64,000 nucleotides of DNA from Thunnus maccoyii (Eukaryota; Chordata; Actinopteri; Scombriformes; Scombridae): the NCBI RefSeq assembly GCF_910596095.1, contig NC_056533.1, positions 34,756,662 through 34,820,661 on the forward strand, read 5' to 3'. Position 1 is the first letter of the stretch. Each line of letters opens with the position of its first letter. The notes beneath the pieces are model-generated. The model did not search any database and had not been told where the DNA came from. It saw only the letters and a list, made by a program, of their open reading frames with translations. The position numbers and the translations under genes were made by a program. Below are positions 35,825 to 47,748 of this stretch, one piece after another.

Positions 35825-38800
35825 ATGCAGCTGCTCACCCCTCAAGTTTACTGGGCTCAGCGGCACGGAGAGATTTATCTCCGGGTGGAGCTGAGCGATG
35901 CCAAGGTAGGACAGTCCACATCATCCAACCCGAAAACTGCCTCTATATTCAGCCTTCACTTACGCACAATGGTCGTTTTTTTTTTGCTCAAATAATGCGT
36001 TAAAATGCCTTTAAACTTTGTTTTCTGTGTGCTGTGGGTGTAACATCTTAGCGGGATTATAAATTAGCGTTAACGTTACTGTTAGCTAAGTGATGCTGTA
36101 ACCGATACAGCTATAAAATGGCTAAACTGACCTCTAACGGTAATTTATGATTGCCAGAAGAAAACAGAAAAACACAAATAAACAAACATTTGTCCTTCGT
36201 ATAGAGAAATATGACGTATTTTTAAAAGTAAAGTAGTAATGTATGTTTTTTGCTGCTTAAATAGTACCGTTTAACTAGGAAAGACATCCTTTGTCTGTCG
36301 TCGATGTCTGTTTTTAAATGTAACCTAAAGAAGTTTGTTATCTAATTGTGAACCTAAAAACGGGTTCACATTTTTCAAATCTCTTAAAACAACAGTCAAG
36401 AGCCCAAATGAACATTGAAACATGTTTTTCTTGCTGTAATCATTCCTCCTGTTCATACTGACCATCAGAAGATCCCTTCATAATGCGCTTACAATGTAAG
36501 TGATGGGGGACAAAATCCACAGTCCTCCTCTGCAAAAATGTATTTAAAAGTTTATCTGAAGTTAATATGAAGCTAATATGAGTCAAATCAAGTAGATATC
36601 AACAGTGAAACACTGTCCAAGGAAACACAAAGGCTGTAAATGTGGCAGATATCCTCTTGATATGACTAACTCAGACTGCTGAAGCCTCATAGAAGCTTCA
36701 CATCAACTTTTAAACCTGCCTGTTGTTTTTAGGCACACTTGAATAATTGTGACTCTTTTCTTTTAACATTACAAAGCAATTCTCCAAACTGTCTCAATGA
36801 CTCTGACTTACTGGAGAATTACAGCTGAAAATGACAGCTCTATTGTGACTTCCTTGTTTGTAGCAGCACTACACAGTTACCAGCTCAACAACATGACTTT
36901 TAATTTTCCCCCATAATGAAACAGTTATTCTCAGATCAGTATCAGAAGACGGTCTTTAAGTCAGCATGATTGTTCTCTATGTGTCAACCAATCAAAACCT
37001 GTGTGTATAAGGAATTGTTTGAGTTTTGGGTGGGTCGCTTCTTAAACTTTATTTTTACAGTATAGCTATACATGAAATACTGGTTCCTCTCCTCCTCTGC
37101 ATTTCAAACTCCTCCATCTTCGTCCTGCATCTGTTCGACTAATGTCTCATAAAAGATGCATGAATTTTAATGGTAGTTCTGGATCTTGTTCAGCCTCTTT
37201 GGTGAATTACCAGAAACAGGCTGACAGAAGAACACCTGTCATGTGACCCACGTTGGGCCTATTCATACAAAAGAGTAGGGTTTCAACTAATTATTATTTT
37301 CATTATCAATAATTCTGTTGATTATTTTCTCGATTAGTTGTTTGGTCTATAAAATGTCAAAAAATTGTGAAAAATGTCGATCACTGTTTCCCAAAGCCAG
37401 TCAACAACCCAAAGATACTCATTTTATTATCATAGAGGACTAAAGAAACCAGAAAATATTCACATTTAAGAAGCTGGAATCAGAGAATTTGGACATTTTC
37501 TTTGTAAAAAAATGACTCAAACGGTTAATTGATTAAAAAAAATAGTTGGCGATTAATTTAATAGTTGTCAGCTGATCGATTTAATTGTTGCAGCTCTACA
37601 AATGAGGTTAGACTAAATATTAGAAACACCTCTCAGTATGATGCAATTAATTAGCATCACGTTACAGCCTCCCTTAAACAGCCTCAACAAAAAGTGGAAC
37701 ATTATAACCTTCATGAAGGTAAGATTTATCGTAGCGTTTTTGTATTATGACTGCATTAGTTTTAAATAGGTTTACCTAATAAACTGGTATCTTAGTTTAA
37801 AGTGATTTTCCATATTTTTCTTATTATCAACAAGTCCCATGAAAAGAGATGTTGTGACTGAGCGCCACAGACAAGGTAGAGAAGTCGAAAAGTATAGAGA
37901 GACGGACTGGTTTTTGTCTTTATTGGAATTTGTTAACAATAAGAAAAATTTAGAATATCTCCTGTTTACTCCTCTAAGTTCCATGTCATAGTTTTGTCCA
38001 TCGTTTGCATCAGTGTTGGGTTGGTTGTGATGGCTGCCTTTGTGTTTTTCAGAATCTGGACATCAGCCTGCAAGAGAAAACACTTCAGTTCAGAGGTTGG
38101 TGTTTGCATGAAAGAGGGAAAAATGTAGATTCACTTAGAGCCCTTTAATAGAAATTACATAGCCGCATTATAAACATTTTTAAATGAAATGTTGTAAAGG
38201 TGTTCCACAAACTCTCAAGTCCTTTCATATTATTTTTGAGGTCTGTCATAAAGGCAATTTCTGCATGAAGCACAATATAAAGCCTAATACTGCTGTCGTA
38301 ATATTGTTCCTCAGCACAGGGCCACGGAGCTAAAGGAGATAATGAATACACCTTCAGTTTGGAGTTCCTGGAAGCTGTCAGACCTGAGGTATTGATTGTG
38401 GGATTGAAACTTGTTTTTGCCTCTTTGCAATATGATTTACATTTTTGACACATAACACATTGTGTTATCTGCAGGTGTTAATATCACAGACTGTTAAGGT
38501 GCAGATGTTAATGTGATCAGCTCACAACCTTCCTGTTTTTACTTTAAGCAAAACTAGAAATAAATATTGCAAATAAAATGATAGAAGACCTAACAGATTC
38601 CTTGGCTACTTTTTTTAAAATATTCTGCCAAGACAAACTTAAGCCGATTACACAATAGCACATTTCATTCATTTTTCTCTTCTTGTTCAAATAAAAAATC
38701 AGCACCTCAATTCATAACATGGAATAAATGAACGACTGTATGATAATGCGTCTGGGCGCTGATTGACTGAGTGCACCAGCTCGAAATCACTGCCGTCAAG

Positions 38801-41800
38801 TCAAGATGAACGCTGATTGAAAAACGCCTCCCTGCTGAAGTGAGCCTTGATTAGCTGGAACACCGCAGCTCTGGATATTCAGTCATATTATTATCCGTGA
38901 TTTTATTTCTGAAACAAAGTGCTACAGGTTTTTATTCCACCTTACAACTAAAAAGCATTCAGATGCAGCTTAGGGCTCGGCAGAGTGACTTAAACTATGA
39001 TGTCTGGTGATTTTCATGAGTTCTAATCGTCCCACAGTTATGTGTCCTTTAACCATCCAAGGCTTTATATAGATTTATATAATTTTCTAATACTCTGTTT
39101 GTGTCCTTTATGGTGGAATCCAGTTCAACCATAAATCCACCCAGCGTCAGGTGGACATCAAAGTGAGGAAGCAGGAGGAGCGCTGGTGGGACCGACTGAC
39201 ACTGCAGGAGAAGAAGCCTCTGTTTCTGGCTCCTGATTTCGACCGCTGGCTGGAAGAGTCCGACGCTGAGATGGAGCTTCAGGCGAAGGTAGGAAGAGTC
39301 ATGACAGATAAAAATAAAACCTCTCTGACGAAATAGTTGTAAATAGCGTAAAATGTGTTCTACTTTGGGAAAAGGCTGCTTTATTTTGTGCGGTGTGACT
39401 TTGGAGTGTTTATGCAAACTTACATGAGCCTGTTGTGAAGCAAAATTACCACAAAATGCAAATAGTCGGTGCAGCCAACATAAAGAAAGAGGCCTATGTG
39501 CAGCCTTTTAGCCATGCTAGCGGCATAGCTCTGGGGATGTCATTGTTGGTGTGTCTCTCATTCAAGTGGTCAGTGCACCACTTTAGTCCAGACTGAAATA
39601 TCTCAACAACTATTAGATGGATTTCCATAAAATTTTGCACAGATATTCATCATTCTCCAGAGTATTTATCTTACTGACATTGGTGATCTCCTGACTTCCT
39701 CTTGCACCATCATCATGTCAAATTTTTAATTAGTGTAGTACTTTCATTTATTACTAAATTCCTGACAAACTAATGACACTCACATCGGCTTCAGTTGTAC
39801 TTTGTGTTTAGTGCTAATCAGCAAACGTTAAGCTAAGCTAAGATAGTGAACTTGGTAAAAAATTATACTTGCTTCACATCAGCATGTTAGCAGGCTGAGG
39901 CTCAAAGCGCCGCTCCGCCTTAGTACAGCCTCACATAGCCGCTAGCATGGTTGTAAACTCTTAACAACCGCGTAAACAGCGGGTTTTTTTTAGCCTTGGA
40001 TTCTCCTCATGATTAGCCTTGCAAAGCTAGCCCACAAAACTTTGCATTGCTCATTGTGGTCTGGCGAGTCTCCATTTGGTACAGGTGTAATTTTTCAAAT
40101 AAACTGTCTGACAGTAGTCTTCTTTCACCGGGATGCTTATGTAAAAACCTCCCACACACAACTGGTCGCAACAGTCGTTGCGCTGTCGCAGTTTTAAAAC
40201 TGGAAAAGCAAAATGTCAGGCGAACTCTACTGACGTTTTCTTAAATGATCATTTTGGAATAAAACTGAGCTGAGATGAGTTTGTCTGTGAGTCGGAGCCT
40301 CTACTCATAGTCCTTTAATTGGTTTGGTTTGATCTCAAAGGATGTTTTCCAGACTTCAGGTTTGTAGCAAAAACTGACCTCAAAATTTATCAAGAATACT
40401 TTTTGCTTTATAATTATTTCACTGAAACCCTTCTCTGTTTATGGTTGTAGATTATTTTAGATTTCTGCCTCCTCAGATTTCTTAAATTAAACATCTGTTT
40501 GCTCCTATAAACTCAACGTTTTTAGCTATTTTGCTTCACTTCAGATTTGCAGTTTTCATTTGATTTATGTGACATGTGTGTGTTAATATGACATGTTGGT
40601 ACTGAATTTACAGTCGCTTGATACAGATTTATGAATTTAGAATCTTGTTTTTGTTTGTAAATGTCTTCCTGGACGGTGAGCAGAACTTTTTAAAAGCACC
40701 AAATTAAATGATTCAGTCAGTCAAGCTCTGGGTCTAATTAAGAATATGAGAGATCTTATCTCATATTCATTAGATTTAAGTTAAATTGGAATAATATAGA
40801 ACATGTGTGGTCATTGCAAAGTGAGACTCTGATGGTGTGTTTTCTTGCAGGAGGAAGAAAAGATAAACAGGATAAGTGTGGAGTCGAGAGTTCGTGAAGA
40901 CCGTAAGTCACACTGAGCTTCTTTCCTGCAAACAATCAAAAACCTGCAGACACGTGTCTGTCTGGAGTTTTATCATATATGTTATTAATATCTAGTTGAC
41001 ATTGTGAGTGTATGTGATGTGCCATTGTGTGTAGCTTTGTATTATGTGTCCTGTGTGTTTTTTTGCTTTGTACTGTTCGTTATTGTGCTGTTATATGTTT
41101 TAATTGTGAGCTGCTGAAGAGACTGCAGATGAAAATTAGCTATAAGCTAACTTTAGTACAGCACATCAAATGGTAACATTTATGTTAAACACTGCACATG
41201 GTCCCAATAAATACATAAATAAATAAACTATACAAATCTACTATCATGAAGGGAGGATTTTGCAGGAATGTTATCAGCATGAATTGATTTTAATTATCAT
41301 CTTCTTTTTCTTCAGCTTACCTCGGACTGAAGAGAGGCTACTTGTTCATGTACAACCTGGTGCAGTTCCTGGGATTCTCCTGGATCTTTGTCAACATGAC
41401 TGTTCGACTCTTCATTCTTGGTCAAGGTTTGTAAGAAACTCACATCGTCTGCCATCGGAAGTTAAAGCGAAACAGTTAAATGTAACCTAAGGAATATTTT
41501 TGGCTGGTCAACGTCATTAACACAACATGTCAGGTAAAGGTTTATTGAAGTATGTGTGACGTCTAGCTAAACCATTGTACTGTTGGTCAAAATACACAGA
41601 ATTTGTCTTATTTATCTCCCACATTTTCCTGCTGACAATGGTTTGGTTGAGTTACAATATCAGACCTTTGGACCCACAGTGGAGTCATTTGTTTACACAC
41701 TGTAACATGTAGATTATTAGATTATGCTGTACAAACATTTGGGAGGAATTTTTACACGTGTTGGAGCTGTAAAAAGAAGGAAAATGTGTTTGTTTAAAGA

Positions 41801-44800
41801 TTGGTGGAGTTTAAAGGATAAAATCGTGGTTTATTACTTTTATTTTTGTAATTATGTCCTTCATTTCTATCGATTATGATAACATTATGGTCACCGAAGT
41901 AATTGTTGAGATCTAAGGACGCGGCAACAAATCAAACAGGTTATGAAACACAAGCGGTCAGATGTTCAGATAGTTTGTAAACCAGACAGCAGTTTAGGAA
42001 GATTAACCACTTTAATTGGAGGTAAAACTGAAAGTGAGTGCCAGAAGTGTCTGCAGTAAACCCTCAATGCACAGTGCACAAAACTACAGCAAGTACAGCA
42101 GGTCAAAGTTAAACCAAGAATTCACTCTGAAGACTCTGATGGATGTTTACAACAGATGGTTTATTTAATAATTTAACTTTTTACATTTGCTCTTTGTGGT
42201 GGTTTATTTATAACCTGTCTGATCAGCTGACTGTTTGCGTTTCTTGTTTCCATCAACCTTCTTTTCTGCGACGTTACCTGATCTCAGTAATTACAAGTAC
42301 AATGTTGTAGAGCTGCAACAATTAGTCAGTTAATTGATCTGAGTCATCTTTGAAGAAAACTGCTAAAATTATCTGGTTCCAGCTTCTTAAATTTGAGTAT
42401 TTTCTGGTTTCTTTAGTCTTCTATGATAGTAAATTGAACATCTTTGTGTTGTGGACTGTTGGTCGGGACAATCTTGGGTATCTTGGACATTTTTCACCAT
42501 TTTTCTGACATTTTAAAGACCAAACAATGAATGGTAAATGGACTGTTCTTGTATAGCGCCTTTCTAGTCTTCCGACCACTCAAAGCGCTTTTTTTTTACA
42601 CTACGAATCACATTCACCCATTCACACACATTCATACGCTGAATGGGTACAGGGGCTACCATGCAAGGTCCCAACCTGCCCATCAGAGGAAACTAACCAT
42701 TCACACACATTCATACACTGATGGCACAGCCATCAGGAGCAATTTGGGGTTAAGTGTCTTGCCCAAGGACACATCGGCATGTGGACTGGAGGAGCCGGGA
42801 ATCGAACCGCCAATCTTCCGATTAGTGGACGACCCGCTCTACCTCCTGAGCCACAGCCGCCCTAATCAGTTAAACTAATCAGTTAAAAAAAAAAAAAAGA
42901 CCCCAATATTGATCAACTAGAATTTTCCTTTTAATCTTAAATGCTGAACGCTGTGATGATAGTAACAGAGTTCTTCTGTTGGCCTGAGTTGTTTCTTTAA
43001 AACACCATACTAGTGGTTTTACATGTTTTAGTCCACTAACTAGACTGTGCACTTAAACCATTTTCCAAATCTACTAGTATCTAGTTCTAGTTTCAGATAA
43101 TGCTATAAAAAAAAATCTACTTGCAGAGACTTAATCCATCAACTCTTTGTCAGTTACATTATTGTTGTGCTTCATTCAATACATCACACAAATCTCTGTG
43201 ACAGTGAAAACAAAAACACTCAACGTGAAACAAAAGTGACAGACTGTAGAGGGACGGACTAAAAAAAGAATAAAGACAAGAATAGAACTAAAACAATCGT
43301 CCTCATCAATAGCCTTTGAATTTTATGGACAAAATAATTCATTACTGAACAACAGTTTTTTGGGGGGGTTGAGTGTTACTGGAACACAAAAACAGCAGAG
43401 AGACGAACACAATTAGCAGCACTATGCAGGAAAATAAAACAAACGGGAGGTCCAGAAAATACTGAGAGAGAGGTCTGTGTTTTTGTTCGTGAGGAGCTAT
43501 TCACAGACGAAGCTCATTTGAATAGAAACAGGAACACGACCACACAGCAGGGATTTGTTTTGCAAATGATGAGGATTATGGATAGTGGCTCATGCAATGT
43601 GCTGTTTAATTATGTCTGTTTGTTTCTCTCGTCCTCCACAGATTCGTTCTACGATACCTTCCACACCACGGCCGATATGATGTACTTCTGTCAGATGTTG
43701 GCCGTGATCGAGGTCGTTAATCCCTTGTTGGGTCTGGTTAAGACTGGGTTTTTTCCTGCTATGATACAGGTAATAACAGGGGGAGTCAGTCACTTATCAT
43801 TTTATTGTGAGTTTATCCTCTTCAACCCTGAAGATGAAGACTCAAGCAACATTTAGGCTCTTTATTGTCACAACTGTAGTATTTTAATTTGTGGCGTTCA
43901 TTGAGGTCATCAAACAAACTTACAAAGTACATTTACTGTTAAGAGAAGAAATAATATTCAAATATATAACACGATAAACACAATTGACAATGGCTTCACA
44001 CATATTAGGACTGGGCGATTAATCAAATTTTATTTTCAAATACGATTTTGGCTTGAAACGATTATGAAAACAAGAAAATCAAACCCAAACTCACTCACTG
44101 AGAATCCACATCTGAAGTGAAACGTGAGCAGCACATAAAAGCATTTTAACTGTTTAATCCACACCGAGTCCTCAACCCCACTCCTAACCCCTAACCCCTA
44201 ACCCTAACCCTGTCCACAGAAGCAGCCGTCTGTCAGCTGCAGCTTCTGGGGAGCTCACAGACAGACTGGGAGCCGTGATCAATTAATGTAGATACCGTTA
44301 ATAATTTCAAAACGCATATACAGCAGGATATTTGTGTGATTTTAAACAGATTTCTGTGCAGATTACTCTTAAAGGTGACAGAAACAGACTCTGGGGGGTC
44401 TCTGTGAGATAAGCATCACTTGTGCGTGTCTTGGACTCTGTGTGAAATATACATTTATTAAAATGCAAGTTTACCTGTTCTGTGAGTCAAAGTGTAATCG
44501 TGTTAAATAATCATGATTTCAATATTGACCAAATTAATCTTGATTGTGATTTTTGCCATAATCCAGCAGCCCTAATACATACACTACATGGCTAAAAATG
44601 TGGATGCCTGAACTTGAAATCTATACATTATCATTGCGCAAAAATCATGAGCATTAATCTGCTGCTATGACAGGTTTTCAACACAATTTTATAACCTGCT
44701 CACATTCAGCCACAAGAGCATTAGTGAGGTCCAACACTGATGTTGGGTGATGAGGTCTGGCTTGCAGTTGGTGTCCCAGTTCATCACAGAGGTGTTGGGT

Positions 44801-47748
44801 GGGGTTGCAGTCGGGGCTCTGTACAGGCCAGTCAAGTTCGTCCACACCAAACTGGGAAAATCATTTCTTTATGGAGCTGTCATCATGTTGAAACAGGAAA
44901 GGACCTTCCCCCCGACTTATGGAGGCAATTAAATATAATTGTATTAAGCATTTATAGCTAGCATTAGCATTAGCCTCAGACCATACGCACACACAAATGT
45001 TAACATGTAAATTAAGGGTCAATAATTATGTCCAACCGTGAGCCATTAACCAGCACAGTGGAAATACAGCCCTATATGTTTAATAACCTCTATAAGTCAT
45101 TTAAGAACAAGATTTATTTATAACACTGTTTAGGACTGTATCTGAGAGCAGATGTCATATTTTACATCAGTAAGTGAAGAACAGAGTTGCAGCTTATGTT
45201 CATACGTATATAGACGTATTTTATTGGTTATTCACATGCAAACAGCTGCCTGGATTTATTTATTTATTGATACAGGATTCATGTTTCTGTAAAAGGTGTT
45301 ACAGTAGTTCCCGTACATTATCAGACCACATCCTGCATCACCTGAAGTCATAGCGTTCTTTCCAGGAAGGTTCGACTTGTTTAGCTACTAAATAGAGAAA
45401 CTGTTGCTGTACATTTATTGATACCCAATGAAATTGTTGTTTTTTTTTAATTGATTCACTCTGTGATACTGTGACTGGCTCACAATGGAAATTATTTTGC
45501 TTATTCACAAACAAGTATCCTGAAAAGCATAAATCTGACCCTCTCTCAAACTTGCTTGATGTTGTTTACAGTATCAATCAGGAACTTGTAGGAGAAAACA
45601 CAAGCAGAATCAATCACAGTGTTTGTACGTATGTGATATTTCCAAAGCTCTGGTGAAGCCTACAGCTAAGCTACAGGGGTATGTTCTTATGATCTGTAGT
45701 CACGTGCTCCCTAATTCACAACTATAGTTTCAGCTTTACTTGTGCAGATGTAAATCACGCCATATTTGGCTCATGGTCAGGGGAGGTCCATCAAAAAAAC
45801 AACAACTTTAAACTGTATCTAAGAGGATTTCATCACCATCAAGTAGTTCAGGTAGTGTGCGTTGCCTCTCAGTGAGATAAACCTGGCGTCTCTCTTTCTT
45901 CTGCTCTGTGATGTTACAGGTGGCGGGGAGGAACGTCATTCTCTTCGTCATCTTCGGCAGCTTGGAGGACATGCAGAACAAACCCGTCGTCTTCTTCGTG
46001 TTCTACCTGTGGAGCACCATCGAGATCTTCAGGTCAGCACCACCCCTCTCTCCGCTCTCCCGGTGAACACATGTTGTTGCCTGCAGTAACATCAGACCTT
46101 CCTTCTCTACACCAGGTACCCTTTCTACATGCTGGCCTGCATCGGCACAGAGTGGAAGATGTTAACGTGGCTGAGATACAGCATCTGGATCCCTCTGTAC
46201 CCGCTGGGGGTCGTAGCTGAAGGTTAGTGGCTTCTGTTGTGTGTTTGTTAGTGATGTGTTACACATGATGCTAGCAGCTGCTGACGGTGTGTGTCGTCCT
46301 GTGTATATTTCCAGCGGTGGCGGTGATCCAGTCCCTGCCGATCTTTGATGAGACCCGTCTGTTCAGCCTCCCCCTCCCCGCGGTGCTGGGACACTCTTTA
46401 AGCTTCTCGTACACTCTGCAGCTCTACCTGGTCCTCATGTTCCTGGGTGAGACATCCACTGACACACCACCACGTCTCCGGAAAGATAACCAAATAAACT
46501 TACATGTCTTTTTTAGAAATCTCAACTTGTTGCCCTTCCTGCCTACGTGGACTGTTCCACAGCATCTGATGTTCTCGGGGCTAAAGATTAATTTAGTTTC
46601 CCTCCAAGAACTGGCAACGATTACTGACAGAGACATGACGTTACTGAATAACAGTAATGAAAGATGCTGCTTGTTAATTTAACAGGTCAAATATTCAAAA
46701 GTTGATTTTGTGAGCAACTTTTTTACATTAAAAAGTCAAAGCTCATTTGTCCAAAATAACTGTTGGGAACATTTATTTGGACAAGTGTGTGGTGTGTAGA
46801 TCGTTTATGACAGAACAAAATGAAAAATAATTAGTTGCCGTCAGTATTTTCTGACATAGTTTAGCTTCATTTGATTAACACTGCAACAAAATAATATTGA
46901 TTGACTGATTGTGATAGTTGTATCTTATGAGATCATTTCAATCTGCTAAAAATGCTTGTTTAAGTTCTAATTCAGCCTATTTAAAATATTTTGTGGATCT
47001 GCAGTTTTTATCCTTTTTTTCCTTAATAATGAAAGGCAGTTTTTGACTGTGCCTTACCAATGTTTTACCTCATTTATTACAAATTCGTGTACATCACTGC
47101 TGAAGATTTTCAAAAACATACTTGGATTTTTTTTTCAAAATAGTGGTAAAATTTAATTTCCCTTCACTTTTGCACAGTTATTGATGGTAATGCTGTTATA
47201 GAGTAAGTAAAACTTTGATAAGACAGAAAGAAATAAAAGGAAACTTGTTTTTAGCATGTTTAGATTCTCTGCACATTGAATGTCATCGTGTAGGTAATTT
47301 AACATAAAGCTATGGCTGCGTGGAATGCAGGACAAACACGTTACATAATGTAAAACAGTCATAAGTTTTGGAAAATAGTCTGCAGTAAATGCATGAAAGC
47401 ACTGGTGAACTTGTGAAGTTGTCAACCAGATAATAACAAATCTGGATGTATTTGGGACACCAGTGACTTCATTGGATTTTCATGATCTTGTGCAAATATG
47501 TCTCTGAAAATGCAGCATGTGGAGTGATGGGATGAGTTACTTGAAGCGTCTTTAGAGCAGTGAAATGCAAACAAGTCTGCAGAGAAAAAGAAAGCTGCAG
47601 CCGCCCAGTGAGAAAAAAGTGACTACGACTCTATAAACTAAACGCTGACAGACGTTTCTTCTGTTTTTCAGGACTTTTCATCAATTTCCGACACCTGTAC
47701 AAGCAGAGGAGGAGACGATACCGCTCCAGGAAAAGGAAAGTCCACTAA
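35825..47748 (+). CDS. hacd3: 3-hydroxyacyl-CoA dehydratase 3
   Basis: An ER membrane enzyme that removes water from very-long-chain 3-hydroxyacyl-CoA in the third step of fatty-acid elongation; also called PTPLAD1 or B-IND1. Eleven coding exons join in phase: 35825-35905, 38053-38095, 38315-38388, 39124-39288, 40851-40902, 41316-41426, 43642-43769, 45920-46032, 46116-46222, 46315-46446 and 47672-47748 (1,083 nt, 360 codons plus stop; human 362). Residues 1-110 form a p23/CS-type domain opening MQLLTPQVYWAQRH. A Glu/Lys-rich helix follows, then the multi-pass PTPLA domain from about 145. The Tyr-x6-Glu pair of the dehydratase active site is in YPLGVVAE (Y284, E291). The C terminus ends KRKVH, a KxKxx ER-retrieval pattern. 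The introns carry many repeats. The gene appears intact. Confidence 0.97.
36358..36600 (+). repeat. Family D repeat in HACD3 intron 1
   Basis: It starts cgggttcacatttttcaaat and includes attcctcctgttcatactga and cttacaatgtaagtgatggg. It aligns with 13,918-14,160 and, inverted, with 63,685-63,945. Non-coding. Confidence 0.75.
37276..37598 (+). mobile_element. hAT-like MITE (family A), near full length
   Basis: It runs from a degraded left end, gggtttcaactaattatta, through ataaaatgtcaaaaaattgt, caacccaaagatactca and agaagctggaatcagagaat, to ttaattgttgcagctcta. The ends are inverted repeats. It lies in HACD3 intron 1 and encodes nothing. Confidence 0.75.
39535..39950 (-). repeat. Family C repeat in HACD3 intron 4, inverted
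   Basis: The plus strand reads gtccagactgaaatatctca, acaactattagatggattt, cttcagttgtactttgtg and agctaagcta. These are reverse complements of the family-C phrases at 13,444-13,910. Non-coding. Confidence 0.65.
41490..41700. repeat. Family E repeat in HACD3 intron 6
   Basis: The stretch acgtcattaacacaacatgt, then aggtttattgaagtatgtg and tttggacccacagtgga, aligns with 6,950-7,240. Non-coding. Confidence 0.6.
42309..42885. mobile_element. hAT-like MITE interrupted by a SINE
   Basis: The left part (tagagctgcaacaattagtc, then ctggttccagcttctt, then cattttaaagaccaaacaat) is a family-A MITE that stops at about 42,530. A tRNA-derived SINE follows, and sequence such as ctaatcagttaaactaatca resumes at about 42,865. 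The layout reads as a SINE inserted into an older MITE within HACD3 intron 6. Confidence 0.6.
42531..42863 (-). mobile_element. tRNA-derived SINE
   Basis: On the minus strand the element opens gggcggctgtggctcaggag, which contains an A-box-like tRNA promoter (tggctcaggaggtagagc). It then carries ggttcgattcc, a B-box match. The body includes tgtccttgggcaagacactt, and the tail is aagcgctttgagtggtcgga, then gaaaggcgctatac and gtccatttaccatt. This is a widespread teleost SINE type; I do not name the family. It sits inside a family-A MITE in HACD3 intron 6. Confidence 0.8.
44009..44575. mobile_element. Non-autonomous element with inverted ends
   Basis: The left end, ttaggactgggcgattaatc, and the right end, whose reverse complement starts ttagggctgctggattat, are imperfect inverted repeats. 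The neighbouring phrases (aatacgattttggctt and attgtgatttttgcc) also mirror each other. The interior is non-coding and contains a short telomere-like CCCTAA tract. It lies in HACD3 intron 7 and is probably hAT-related. Confidence 0.6.
44184..44211. repeat. Telomere-like (CCCTAA)n tract
   Basis: Four to five imperfect CCCTAA/CCCCTAA units sit inside the inverted-end element at 44,009-44,575. The short length and the position within a repeat suggest an internal element sequence or a small interstitial telomeric insertion, not a chromosome end. Confidence 0.75.
44575..44935 (-). mobile_element. Tc1/mariner transposase remnant
   Basis: The plus strand reads gtgaggtccaacactgatgt, tcccagttcatcacagaggt, gttgcagtcggggctctgta and aggccagtcaagttcgtcca. 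These are the complement of the well-known fish Tc1 transposase segment in which the catalytic Asp lies in a 'WPVQSPDLNP'-type stretch. This copy is frameshifted and truncated on both sides, so it is dead. It lies in HACD3 intron 7. Confidence 0.7.

Noticed and set aside
44740..44961. Plus-strand frames over the Tc1 remnant
   Set aside because: They are antisense to a broken transposase copy and are not genes.
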